From Clostridiales bacterium UBA7568 (GTDB taxonomy: Bacteria; Bacillota; Clostridia; Oscillospirales; CAG-272), in NCBI GenBank assembly GCA_002479075.1, contig DLLG01000010.1:11765-75764 (forward strand): a stretch of DNA of 64,000 nt. The letters run 5' to 3'. The position numbers were made by a program, and so were the translations under genes. The notes under the pieces are model-generated. The model saw only the letters and a list, made by a program, of their open reading frames with translations, was not told the origin of the DNA and ran no database searches. Below, piece after piece: positions 42,338 to 50,110 of the stretch (position 1 is the first letter of the stretch; each line of letters begins with the position of its first letter).

Positions 42338-44162
42338 ATTCGACAGTTACCGATTTTGCAAGGTTCTTCGGCATATCGACGTCCGTACCCCGGAGGACTG
42401 CCGCGTGATAAGCGAGGAGCTGATACGCCGTTACGGCGGAGATTGCCGACGTGATTTCGCTTTTGCACGGCAGAGAGATGATATGGTCTCCGTCGCTCTC
42501 CGAATATATCCCCTCGGGCGAAACGAGAACGGTTGCCGCGCCGCGCGCTTTCACCTCTGAAATGTTCGCCTTGATTTTTTCGTAAAGCTCCGGACGGCAG
42601 GCGGAAGCAACGACGGGCACTCCGTCGCTTATGAGGGAAAGGGTGCCGTGCTTGAGCTCGCCTGCAGCGTAAGCTTCGCTATGGATATACGAGATTTCCT
42701 TCAGCTTGAGCGACCCTTCCTCCGCCGCATAGCGGTCGATACCTCTGCCGATGAAGAACGCGTTTTCGCTTTTTGAGATGACCCTTGCGATTTCCTTTAT
42801 GTCGTCGCTGCGCTCCGTAAGCGACTGTACCGCCGCCGGCAGCTCAAGAGAAAGAGCGGAGGTCGCTTCCGCCGCTTCCGCCTCGCTTATTCTGCCGAGC
42901 CGAAGCGCCGTCCCGACGGCGAGCAGCGTCATAACCGTCGCCTGGACGGTAAACGCTTTTGTGCTTGCAACGGCAATTTCCGGTCCCGCTCTCGTATAGA
43001 TCACCTCGTCCGCCTCGCGTGCGATCGACGATGCGACTGCATTGACTATACCGACGGTAAATGCGCCCTTTTCCTTTGCAAGTCTGAGCGCCGCAAGGGA
43101 GTCCGCCGTCTCGCCTGATTGCGATATGACGATAACCGCGTCCTTCTCTCCGATGATCGGATCTTTATACCGGAATTCCGAGGCGAGCTCCCCCTCGCAG
43201 GGGCGCCGCGCGAGCTTTTCGAGCATACATTTGCCGAAAAGCCCTGCGTGCATTGCCGTTCCGCAGGCGACTATGAAAATTTTCTCCGCCCCTGCGAGCC
43301 TCGGAATTATGTTCTTTCCGTCGCCGGAAAAATCGGGAAGACCGCTCTTTATCCTGCCGGAGAGGACGTTTTTTATTGCCGTCGGCTCTTCGTTTATCTC
43401 TTTCAGCATAAAATGCGGGTAGCCGCCCTTTTCCGCTGCTTCCGTATCCCAGACGGAGACCTTTTTCTCTCTTTCGACGGGGCGCAGGGCGTTGTCGCAG
43501 ATCAGAACCTTATCCGCCGTGACCTTTGCAATGTCGCCGCTTTCGAGAATCAGATAATTTCTTGTATATTTGAGAATTGCCGTTATGTCGGACGCTATGA
43601 AGCTCTCGCCTTCGCCCGTGCCGATTATCAGCGGACTGTCCTTCCTTGCGGCAAAGAGCACATCGGGAAAACCCTCAAAAATTATTGCAAGGGCGAAGGA
43701 GCCCCGCATAAGCTGCGCTGCCTTGCCTACCGCCCGCAGAGGGTCGCCCGTTTCCGAAAAGCAACGGTCGATAAGGGCGGCGGAAACCTCGGTATCCGTC
43801 TCGGAAGCAAATTTATAGCCGTCGTTTTCAAGCGCAGCTTTTATTTCTGCATAATTTTCGATTATCCCGTTGTGTACTACGGTCACCCTGCCGCTTGTGT
43901 GCGGATGAGCGTTAAGGGAAGTCGGCGCGCCGTGAGTTGCCCAGCGGGTATGACCTATGCCGGTGCTTCCGTTTATATTGCGCCTGCCTGCCGCGTCCTC
44001 GAGCATTCTGACCTTTCCCGCAGTCTTGACCGTTACCGTTTCCCCATCTGAAACAACAGCCATTCCCGCAGAGTCGTAGCCTCTGTATTCAAGAGAGAAA
44101 AGCCCGGAGAGAATCACGTCCCTTGCGTTTCTTTTCCCCGTATAACCGATTATTCCGCACAT
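42336..44162 (-). CDS. glmS: Glutamine-fructose-6-phosphate aminotransferase
   Basis: The 608-residue enzyme makes glucosamine-6-phosphate, the first committed step to UDP-GlcNAc. The mature start MCGIIGYTGKRNARD puts the catalytic Cys at position 2. The glutaminase domain has RWATHG and HNGIIENY; two SIS domains follow (ISQSGETADSL, AYAAGELKHG), with the expected KSVTVE end. It overlaps glmM by 13 bp, so there is no room for a glmS ribozyme leader. Confidence 0.97.
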   Translation of the reverse strand: MCGIIGYTGKRNARDVILSGLFSLEYRGYDSAGMAVVSDGETVTVKTAGKVRMLEDAAGRRNINGSTGIGHTRWATHGAPTSLNAHPHTSGRVTVVHNGIIENYAEIKAALENDGYKFASETDTEVSAALIDRCFSETGDPLRAVGKAAQLMRGSFALAIIFEGFPDVLFAARKDSPLIIGTGEGESFIASDITAILKYTRNYLILESGDIAKVTADKVLICDNALRPVEREKKVSVWDTEAAEKGGYPHFMLKEINEEPTAIKNVLSGRIKSGLPDFSGDGKNIIPRLAGAEKIFIVACGTAMHAGLFGKCMLEKLARRPCEGELASEFRYKDPIIGEKDAVIVISQSGETADSLAALRLAKEKGAFTVGIVNAVASSIAREADEVIYTRAGPEIAVASTKAFTVQATVMTLLAVGTALRLGRISEAEAAEATSALSLELPAAVQSLTERSDDIKEIARVISKSENAFFIGRGIDRYAAEEGSLKLKEISYIHSEAYAAGELKHGTLSLISDGVPVVASACRPELYEKIKANISEVKARGAATVLVSPEGIYSESDGDHIISLPCKSEITSAISAVTAYQLLAYHAAVLRGTDVDMPKNLAKSVTVE

Positions 44163-45505
44163 ATATCCTCCTTTGCCGCATTTATCAGCGACGTTATTCT
44201 TTCTGCCGCCGTATCCAGAAGAGCCGGCAGGAGCTTTTCGTCGTCGCTTTCCGCTGTCAGCCTTATGCAAGGCTCCGTTCCTGACGGGCGCGCGACGAGC
44301 CTTCCGCTTTTGCCGAGCTTTTCTCTGACCTCGGAAAGATAACTCTTTATCTCGCCGCTTGCGAGAAACGCGATCTTCTGCTCCGGAGTTGCCGGGATAT
44401 TTTTTGAAAGTTGGGGCATTTTCTTTATAACGGAAGCTATCTCCGAGAGCTTTTTGCCCGTTCTTTTTGCAAGCGAAAAAAGCATCACGGCTGTCAGCTC
44501 TCCGTCGCCCGTTGGCATAAGGTCTCCGAATATGATATGTCCGGACTGCTCTCCGCCGAAGTTATAATCGCCGAGCCGCATCTCCTCGGAAACATACCTG
44601 TCTCCGACCTTCGTCTGGATGAACCTGATGCCGTTTTCCTCGCAGAAGCGGCAGAGCCCGTAATTGCTCATAACCGTGCCGACTATGCCGCCGCGGAGCC
44701 TGCCCCCCGCCTTCATATCGAGCGCGAGCGCCGCCATAATTTCGTCCCCGTCTATCGGGACGCCGTTTTCATCGACGCAGATACATCTGTCTGCATCGCC
44801 GTCAAACGCCGCGCCGCCGAACAGCTTATTCTTTCTGACGTATTCGGATAGGAAAGAAATATTCGTCGAGCCGCAGCCGGAATTTATATCGCCGTCCGAC
44901 CCGTCAAAAAGAACGTCGCATTCTGCGCCGAGAGACGAAAATATCTTTCCCGCGGTTCTTCCCGCCGCCCCGCAGGCGCAATCGACGGCTATTCTGAGTC
45001 CCGAAAGGGAAGAATCGGAAACTGATACGATATAATCCGTATAGTCCTCCGCCGCGCTTTCGTACATATCGATTTTTCCCGTCCTGCAAGCGACGCTTTG
45101 CGACGGTAAGAAGAGCATCGCTTCGATCTTGTCTTCAAGCTCGTCGCAGAGCTTGTGACCGTCCTCTCCGAAAATTTTGATACCGTTGTATTCGGAGGGG
45201 TTGTGCGACGCCGTTATCATTATGCCCGCAGACGCTCCGAGCCTTACCGTCAGAAAAGCGACGGCAGGGGTTGGCAGGACGCCGGCATAAATAACGTCGC
45301 CGCCCGCAGAGCATATACCGGAGGCGATTGCCGCGGCGAGCATCTGCCCGGAGGGGCGTGTATCACGGGCAAGGAGAACTCTCGGCTTTTCACAGGTGCG
45401 GGATAATAGTTCAGTCAGCTTTTCGCCGATGCCCGCCGCAAGCGAGCGTGTCAGCTCTCTCCCTGCAATCCCGCGTATTCCGTCTGTTCCGAACAGTCTT
45501 GCCAT
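44150..45505 (-). CDS. glmM: Phosphoglucosamine mutase
   Basis: The 451-residue enzyme converts glucosamine-6-phosphate to glucosamine-1-phosphate. It starts MARLFGTDGIRGIAG and carries the active Ser100 in MITASHNPSEYNGIK, the metal loop DGDADRC and the substrate loop RPSGTEPCIR. Its ATG overlaps the stop of the beta-helix gene by one base (TAATG), with AAAGGAG before it. The longer frame to 45640 is that gene read in another frame. Confidence 0.97.
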   Translation of the reverse strand: MARLFGTDGIRGIAGRELTRSLAAGIGEKLTELLSRTCEKPRVLLARDTRPSGQMLAAAIASGICSAGGDVIYAGVLPTPAVAFLTVRLGASAGIMITASHNPSEYNGIKIFGEDGHKLCDELEDKIEAMLFLPSQSVACRTGKIDMYESAAEDYTDYIVSVSDSSLSGLRIAVDCACGAAGRTAGKIFSSLGAECDVLFDGSDGDINSGCGSTNISFLSEYVRKNKLFGGAAFDGDADRCICVDENGVPIDGDEIMAALALDMKAGGRLRGGIVGTVMSNYGLCRFCEENGIRFIQTKVGDRYVSEEMRLGDYNFGGEQSGHIIFGDLMPTGDGELTAVMLFSLAKRTGKKLSEIASVIKKMPQLSKNIPATPEQKIAFLASGEIKSYLSEVREKLGKSGRLVARPSGTEPCIRLTAESDDEKLLPALLDTAAERITSLINAAKEDICAE

Positions 45506-46158
45506 TATATTCTCCTTTCCGAAATGCAACCGGCAGATTTGTATATCATATTTTCCCCGACGTAGCCTCTCAGGCAGGAGAGGGGATAGATTATGCTGTT
45601 TTTGCCTATTATGCTGCCCGGGCAGATAACGCTTCCGCAACCGATCTCCGCTCCGTCTCCGATTGCCGCACCGAACTTTCTTTTGCCTGTTTCGAGTTTT
45701 TCTCCCTCGCAGGTTACCGTCACGTTCGTTTTGTCCAGCTTAAGATTGGATATGACGGCACCCGCTCCGAGATGAGCTCCCCTGCCGATGATACTGTCGC
45801 CGGCATAATTGAAATGCGGCAGGCAAGCACGGCTCATAATTATACTGTTTTTGACCTCGGAGGAATTGCCGATGACGGCTCCTTCGCCGATATAAGCCGA
45901 GTCCCTTATATAGGCGCAATGGCGTATTTCCGCATCCTTTTCTATGATGCAGGGGGCGGCTATCTCCGCGCTCTGCGCAACCCTTGCCGAGCGATGTATC
46001 CATATGCTTTCGGAGGGGTGAAGATAATCATCGGAGAGTGTTTTGCCGATTGAAACAATAATGCTTCCGATGTCCGCAATAGCCTCCCAGGCATATTCGT
46101 ATGCGGAGAGTTGCGGCAGGGGAAGATCGAAAAGCGAGCTTATTTTTATGCTGTTCAT
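45505..46158 (-). CDS. Left-handed beta-helix (hexapeptide) protein, GlmU C-terminal-like
   Basis: The 217-residue product has imperfect hexapeptide repeats from about residue 55 (IIEKDAEIRHCAYIRDSAYI, GEGAVIGNSS, GAHLGAGAVISN, GDGAEIGCGSV) that form a left-handed beta-helix, as in the acetyltransferase part of GlmU. No nucleotidyltransferase domain is present. Such proteins sit beside glmM/glmS in Clostridia and are sometimes annotated as UDP-GlcNAc pyrophosphorylase, which the sequence does not support. I chose the ATG at 46158 after AAAGG. Probably an acyltransferase in amino-sugar metabolism; activity uncertain. Confidence 0.8.
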   Translation of the reverse strand: MNSIKISSLFDLPLPQLSAYEYAWEAIADIGSIIVSIGKTLSDDYLHPSESIWIHRSARVAQSAEIAAPCIIEKDAEIRHCAYIRDSAYIGEGAVIGNSSEVKNSIIMSRACLPHFNYAGDSIIGRGAHLGAGAVISNLKLDKTNVTVTCEGEKLETGKRKFGAAIGDGAEIGCGSVICPGSIIGKNSIIYPLSCLRGYVGENMIYKSAGCISERRI

Positions 46159-46399
46159 CCTGTTTACCTTTCTTTGCTTCGGCGTTTGTTTATAGTGTGC
46201 CGACAAGGCATATTTCTCACCGAGCCTATTGAAAAGACTCATTTTTATCATATGCCGGAAACCAAACCGTTGTGTCAAAGCCGATGATTTATTATTGCCG
46301 GAAACAGCTTCGGAAAAAACAAAAAACGCCCCGGAGGACGCTTTGAAAATTATAAAAAAACGGGCCCACTGCTTTGCGCGGCTGCATACGAGGGAAAAA

Positions 46400-46430
46400 T
46401 AAAATCCCCGCGCAAAATGCACGGGGATTT
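46400..46430 (-). terminator. Terminator of the tRNA-Thr/tRNA-Tyr transcript
   Basis: Arms AAAATCCCCG and CGGGGATTTT lie directly after the tRNA-Tyr 3' end. Positions 46159-46399 hold no recognised gene. Confidence 0.8.
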
Positions 46431-46515
46431 TGGTGGGAGCGGGTGGATTCGGACCACCGAAGTCACTGACAACAGATTTACAGTCTGCCCCCTTTGGCCA
46501 CTCGGGAACGCTCCC
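46431..46515 (-). tRNA. tRNA-Tyr (anticodon GTA)
   Basis: The 85-base class II tRNA has a 7-bp acceptor stem (GGGAGCG/CGCTCCC), an encoded ACCA end, the anticodon loop CTGTAAA between CAGA-type stems, a long variable arm and the T-loop GGTCCGAATCC. It is second in the tRNA transcript. Confidence 0.94.
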
Positions 46516-46554
46516 AATTATAAAGCCTCGCACACAGAGTGCACAAGGCTTTTT

Positions 46555-46629
46555 TGGAGCTGGTGATCGGAGTCGAACCAACAACCTGCTGATTACAAAT
46601 CAGCTGCTCTGCCATTGAGCCACACCAGC
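46555..46629 (-). tRNA. tRNA-Thr (anticodon TGT)
   Basis: The 75-base cloverleaf has the acceptor GCTGGTG/CACCAGC, an encoded TCCA end, an anticodon stem GCTGA/TCAGC with loop TTTGTAA and the T-loop GGTTCGACTCC. It is first in the tRNA transcript. Confidence 0.94.
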
Positions 46630-46663
46630 AATTTCGCAGACGCTTTCCGCGTCGGCGAGAAGA

Positions 46664-46692
46664 ATTATATCATAACGAAAACCGCTTGTCAA
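46664..46692 (-). promoter_or_regulatory. Promoter of the tRNA-Thr/tRNA-Tyr transcript
   Basis: TTGACA and TATAAT are 17 bp apart on the minus strand, a full consensus promoter 35 bp before the first tRNA. Confidence 0.9.
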
Positions 46693-46730
46693 TAGCTTTC
46701 CGATAAATTTTTCTTCAAAGCGAGAAAAAA

Positions 46731-47609
46731 TTATCGGATTTTTGCGTAGAGGGTGATGTCTCCCTCGATAGGCGCGGCTTCGGACGAAAGCGGCGAGAAA
46801 ACAGACGTCATTTCGGGGTCTGTATACAGGGTTATCCCGCGCTCTCCGGTGCTGATGCCGAGGTAGCAGCCCTTTTGCGCCGTAAACACTGATTTTGTCT
46901 CGTTTTCCGTGCCCGCGTTGAAGACGAGGGTTACGCTTGCCGTATCCGGGGAGGGAAGAGCGGGCGCTTGCGGTTCTTCGGAATAAGAAAAATCTCTTTT
47001 GAGAAACGGTTTTTCTGTCCCGTCCGATTTTCTGAAAGTATAAGTTACGCTATCCGTTATATGATTGTCGTGGATGATATAAGTCGCAATGACCTTGTCT
47101 CCGACGGAGAGCCCGACGGAAGAATATTTTGCGGCGACGGCGATCGTCGTATCCGCAATATACGCAACCTCCGTTTTGCCCTCGGATTTTTTCGAATAAA
47201 GCTGGCGGAAGGAAAGACCGTCAAAATCGTTTTCGCTCGTCAGATAACCTTCAATGTATTCTCTGTATGTCTGCGACATCAATATGACCGAGTACGTTCT
47301 TCCGTCTTTTTCCGCAAACACTCTGCCGTCGCAGGCGTTGAGCGAATAGCTGCCGTCGCTCTGAATAACGTTGTATTCGTATTCCTCTTCCGGCGAGGGA
47401 TAAATACAGACGGAGTACGAATAGCGTTCATCTCCGTTTTCACCGTAATATGTCAAAACCTCGGAAAACGACTTTCGGCTGCCGCCTGCAAATACCGTCT
47501 CCGGCGAAAGATTTCTTCTGATTTCATTATATGATACCGACGCTCCCTTTCCGCAGGACACGAGCAGAAGAGATATCGCCGCAATTATAACCGATAACGC
47601 TTTTTTCAT
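46731..47609 (-). CDS. Lipoprotein of unknown function with Flg_new-like C-terminal repeat
   Basis: The 292-residue product has a lipoprotein signal peptide with lipobox LVSC (Cys19). The main part has no recognised family. The last about 70 residues (TVTLVFNAGTEN to GDITLYAKIR) resemble a degenerate Listeria-Bacteroides (InlB B-type) repeat, which often ends in ITLYAKW. It is likely anchored on the outer face of the membrane. It diverges from the cyclophilin lipoprotein gene and has its own promoter. Confidence 0.7.
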   Translation of the reverse strand: MKKALSVIIAAISLLLVSCGKGASVSYNEIRRNLSPETVFAGGSRKSFSEVLTYYGENGDERYSYSVCIYPSPEEEYEYNVIQSDGSYSLNACDGRVFAEKDGRTYSVILMSQTYREYIEGYLTSENDFDGLSFRQLYSKKSEGKTEVAYIADTTIAVAAKYSSVGLSVGDKVIATYIIHDNHITDSVTYTFRKSDGTEKPFLKRDFSYSEEPQAPALPSPDTASVTLVFNAGTENETKSVFTAQKGCYLGISTGERGITLYTDPEMTSVFSPLSSEAAPIEGDITLYAKIR

Positions 47610-47659
47610 TTTTCCTCCGTAAAATCAAAGACTTTTTCAGGTCAAAGCCTTCCGATAAC

Positions 47660-47688
47660 ATTTTATCTCCGGAATCCGGATTTGTCAA
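47660..47688 (-). promoter_or_regulatory. Promoter of the lipoprotein gene at 46731
   Basis: TTGACA and TAAAAT are 17 bp apart on the minus strand. Confidence 0.75.
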
Positions 47689-47718
47689 GGATTATGCCCG
47701 AATGTTCATTCTTTAGTC

Positions 47719-47747
47719 TTGAAGTCCGGCTTCTTTTCTGCTATAAT
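47719..47747 (+). promoter_or_regulatory. Promoter of the cyclophilin lipoprotein gene
   Basis: TTGAAG and TATAAT are 17 bp apart on the plus strand, about 30 bp before the start. Confidence 0.75.
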
Positions 47748-47777
47748 GATAAAAAAATACGCAAAAGAGGTAACAAA

Positions 47778-48368
47778 ATGAGAAAAATAAAAATTATTGC
47801 CGCGGTTCTTGCGCTTATGATGCTGGCGCTGGCTTTTTCCGCCTGCGGGGGCGGTAGCGAGAAAAAGGCTGTTATGACGATTGAAGGCTACGGAGACGTA
47901 ACGATTCTCCTCGATTACAAAAATGCCCCCATAACTGCGGCTCATTTCGAGAAGCTCGCAAAAGAAGGCTCTTACGACAATACGGATTTCATCAGAATGC
48001 AGGCGGGCTTTGTCCTTCAGGGCGGAGCAAATTCAAAATCCACAGAGACGATAAAGGGAGAGTTCAAATCAAACGGCGTCAAAAACAATCTCAAACACAA
48101 GAAGGGCGTTGTTTCGATGGCGCGCTCAAGCGATCCGGATTCCGCTTCAACACAGTTCTTTTTCGTCCTTTCGGATTCGGCGCAGTCGTCTCTTGACGGA
48201 AATTATGCCGCTTTCGGAACGATAATCGAAGGTTGGGACGTTGTTGAAAAGATCTGCTCGGATATAAACAAAAACGGCGGCTTCACAGAAGATTACTACG
48301 GAGTTTATATGGGCTTTTTGAAAGAGGAAAACTATATCAAGATAGAAACGGTCAAAATAATCGACTGA
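47778..48368 (+). CDS. Cyclophilin-type peptidyl-prolyl isomerase lipoprotein
   Basis: The 196-residue product begins with a lipoprotein signal peptide and lipobox FSAC (Cys19), then a short cyclophilin domain with FIRMQAGFVLQGG, KGVVSMARSSDPDSASTQFFFVL and LDGNYAAFGTIIEGWDVVE. Cyclophilins speed up proline isomerisation; being lipid-anchored, it likely assists folding of exported proteins. I chose the ATG at 47778, which follows AAGAGGTAAC. Confidence 0.93.
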   Translation: MRKIKIIAAVLALMMLALAFSACGGGSEKKAVMTIEGYGDVTILLDYKNAPITAAHFEKLAKEGSYDNTDFIRMQAGFVLQGGANSKSTETIKGEFKSNGVKNNLKHKKGVVSMARSSDPDSASTQFFFVLSDSAQSSLDGNYAAFGTIIEGWDVVEKICSDINKNGGFTEDYYGVYMGFLKEENYIKIETVKIID

Positions 48369-48434
48369 AAAAACAGATAATTTTGGGTAAAACAGAAAAA
48401 AGTAACAGAAAAATCCAAATTTTTCTCTCAAAAG

Positions 48435-48459
48435 TCAGAATATTGACGAAATATTCTGA
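48435..48459. promoter_or_regulatory. Perfect inverted repeat upstream of the AbrB-like gene
   Basis: TCAGAATATT and AATATTCTGA are separated by five bases, ending 16 bp before the -35 box. There is no U tract, so it looks like a protein-binding dyad more than a terminator. Confidence 0.55.
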
Positions 48460-48475
48460 TTTGTAAAAAAATATG

Positions 48476-48504
48476 TTGACTTTCTTATCATAATATGGTA
48501 AATT
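48476..48504 (+). promoter_or_regulatory. Promoter of the AbrB-like gene
   Basis: TTGACT and TAAATT are 17 bp apart, with AAAGGAGTG just before the start codon. Confidence 0.7.
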
Positions 48505-48530
48505 ATAAGTACACTGTGAAAGGAGTGTAA

Positions 48531-48782
48531 ATGCATATGAAGTCTACGGGCGTAGTAAGAAAAATCGATGAGCTCGGAAGATTTGTTCTTCCCATCGAGC
48601 TCAGAAAGAACCTCAGAATTAACAATCGTGATTCTGTTGAGATCTTCGTTGAAGACGACAAGATCATACTCAAAAAGTATGAGCCTTCTTGCGTTTTCTG
48701 CGGCAATGCGGACGGCGTTGAAAGCCTTAACGGCAAGCTGATCTGCAAGAACTGCATACAGAAGATTAAGGACAGGTATTGA
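48531..48782 (+). CDS. AbrB-family transition-state regulator with C-terminal zinc-ribbon-like cysteines
   Basis: The 83-residue protein has an N-terminal AbrB swapped-hairpin DNA-binding domain (STGVVRKIDELGRFVLPIEL, then RKNLRINNRDSVEIFVEDD). The C-terminal 30 residues carry two cysteine pairs, CVFC and CKNC, in a pattern that could bind zinc. AbrB-type proteins control growth-phase genes in Firmicutes. A strong promoter and a perfect inverted repeat lie upstream, so autoregulation is plausible. It is a single-gene unit. Confidence 0.92.
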   Translation: MHMKSTGVVRKIDELGRFVLPIELRKNLRINNRDSVEIFVEDDKIILKKYEPSCVFCGNADGVESLNGKLICKNCIQKIKDRY

Positions 48783-48843
48783 TATTTTGATTCGGGGGGT
48801 CTTTTGGCGGCGCGGCTTACTGGCTGCGCCGTCAAAAGAATGG

Positions 48844-48877
48844 GAAAATCATCGGGAAACCGATGATTTTTTTCATT
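48844..48877 (+). terminator. Terminator of the AbrB-like gene
   Basis: AAAATCATCGG and CCGATGATTTT enclose a GAAA loop and are followed by a T tract. Confidence 0.85.
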
Positions 48878-48942
48878 TTGTCCCATTTTTCCGCACTTTA
48901 TAAGCAAAATTCAAAAAAATCCGAATTTTTTCGATTTGCCTA

Positions 48943-48971
48943 TTGACAAGCCGTTTCCGAAGTGATATGAT
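48943..48971 (+). promoter_or_regulatory. Promoter of asnA
   Basis: TTGACA and TATGAT are 17 bp apart, 31 bp before the asnA start. There is no room for a T-box. Confidence 0.75.
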
Positions 48972-49002
48972 AGGAGCAATTTTTTAATAAAGGAGGCTGT
49001 CT

Positions 49003-50010
49003 ATGAGCAGAACCACATTGCCGCAGGGATACAAATCCATTCTCGGCATTTATCAAACGCAAACCGCTATCGGTATGATCCACAGTATTTTTGAAGAAAA
49101 GTTGGGCAGTGCGCTCAATTTACGCAGAGTATCCGCTCCGCTGTTCGTAGAGCCTCAGTCGGGACTCAACGATGATTTGAACGGTGTTGAGCGCCCCGTG
49201 ACCTTTGATATAAAGGAAACCGGAACGGAAGCCGCCGTTGTTCATTCGCTCGCAAAATGGAAGCGTATGGCGCTTTACAACTACGGGTTTTCCGCCGGAG
49301 AGGGAATATTTACGGATATGAACGCCATCCGTCGCGACGAGGAAATGGACAATCTCCATTCGATATACGTTGACCAATGGGACTGGGAAAAGGTTATTGA
49401 AAAGTCCGACAGGACGACGGATTACTTAAAGGCTACCGTCCGCAAAATCGTCGGAGCGATATGCGATACGCAGGACGAGCTTTGCCGCGCTTTCCCGGCT
49501 CTTCCGCACAGCCTTTCGAGAGACGTTTCGTTTGTAACGACGCAGGAGCTTGAAGATATGTATCCCTCTCTTACCCCGAAGCAGCGCGAGAACGCCTATG
49601 TAAAGGATCATCGCACGACGTTCATAATGCAGATTGGCGAAAAGCTGAAATCCGGTATAAAGCACGACGGCAGGGCACCGGACTATGACGATTGGTCCCT
49701 CAACGGCGACATTATGTTCTATGATGACACTCTCGGTTGCGCATTTGAAGTATCGTCTATGGGCATAAGAGTCAGCCCCGAATCGCTTGACAGCCAGCTT
49801 GCGGAGGCAGATGCAGACGCAAGACGCGCTCTGCCGTTCCATAAGATGCTTCTTGAAGGCAAGCTGCCTTATACGATCGGCGGAGGAATCGGACAGTCGC
49901 GCCTTTCGATGCTTCTTCTCGGAAAAGCACATATCGGCGAGGTTCAATGCTCCGTTTGGGACGATGAGACAAAAGCCGAGTGCGCAAAGGCGGGCATAAA
50001 GCTGCTCTGA
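49003..50010 (+). CDS. asnA: Aspartate-ammonia ligase (asparagine synthetase A)
   Basis: The 335-residue enzyme makes asparagine from aspartate, ammonia and ATP. It belongs to the class II aminoacyl-tRNA synthetase fold, with RVSAPLFVEPQSGLNDDLNG near the N-terminus, VHSLAKWKRMAL, and the C-terminal YTIGGGIGQSRLSMLLL motif. The length is normal. AAAGGAGG lies before the ATG. It is monocistronic. Confidence 0.96.
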   Translation: MSRTTLPQGYKSILGIYQTQTAIGMIHSIFEEKLGSALNLRRVSAPLFVEPQSGLNDDLNGVERPVTFDIKETGTEAAVVHSLAKWKRMALYNYGFSAGEGIFTDMNAIRRDEEMDNLHSIYVDQWDWEKVIEKSDRTTDYLKATVRKIVGAICDTQDELCRAFPALPHSLSRDVSFVTTQELEDMYPSLTPKQRENAYVKDHRTTFIMQIGEKLKSGIKHDGRAPDYDDWSLNGDIMFYDDTLGCAFEVSSMGIRVSPESLDSQLAEADADARRALPFHKMLLEGKLPYTIGGGIGQSRLSMLLLGKAHIGEVQCSVWDDETKAECAKAGIKLL

Positions 50011-50071
50011 TGAAATAATCAAGCGGATGACAGAGCAATTTGTTTTATACAATTATATAATACAAAAACAA

Positions 50072-50110
50072 CACGGCTGAAAGCGGAACGCTTTCAGCCG
50101 TGATTTTTAT
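50072..50110. terminator. Bidirectional terminator between asnA and the TIM-barrel gene
   Basis: A 13-bp arm CACGGCTGAAAGC pairs with GCTTTCAGCCGTG around a 5-base loop, with a T-rich end on the plus side. Confidence 0.85.

Noticed and set aside
43119..44051. Plus-strand frame of 310 codons inside glmS
   Set aside because: Antisense shadow of glmS with no family resemblance.
44150..44165. glmS ribozyme
   Set aside because: glmS overlaps glmM, so there is no untranslated leader to hold it.
46522..46554. Terminator between tRNA-Thr and tRNA-Tyr (AAGCCT/AGGCTT stem)
   Set aside because: The T tract lies on the plus-strand side, so it would not stop the minus-strand tRNA transcript.
48901..49002. 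T-box leader upstream of asnA
   Set aside because: The promoter is only about 30 bp from the start, too close for a T-box.
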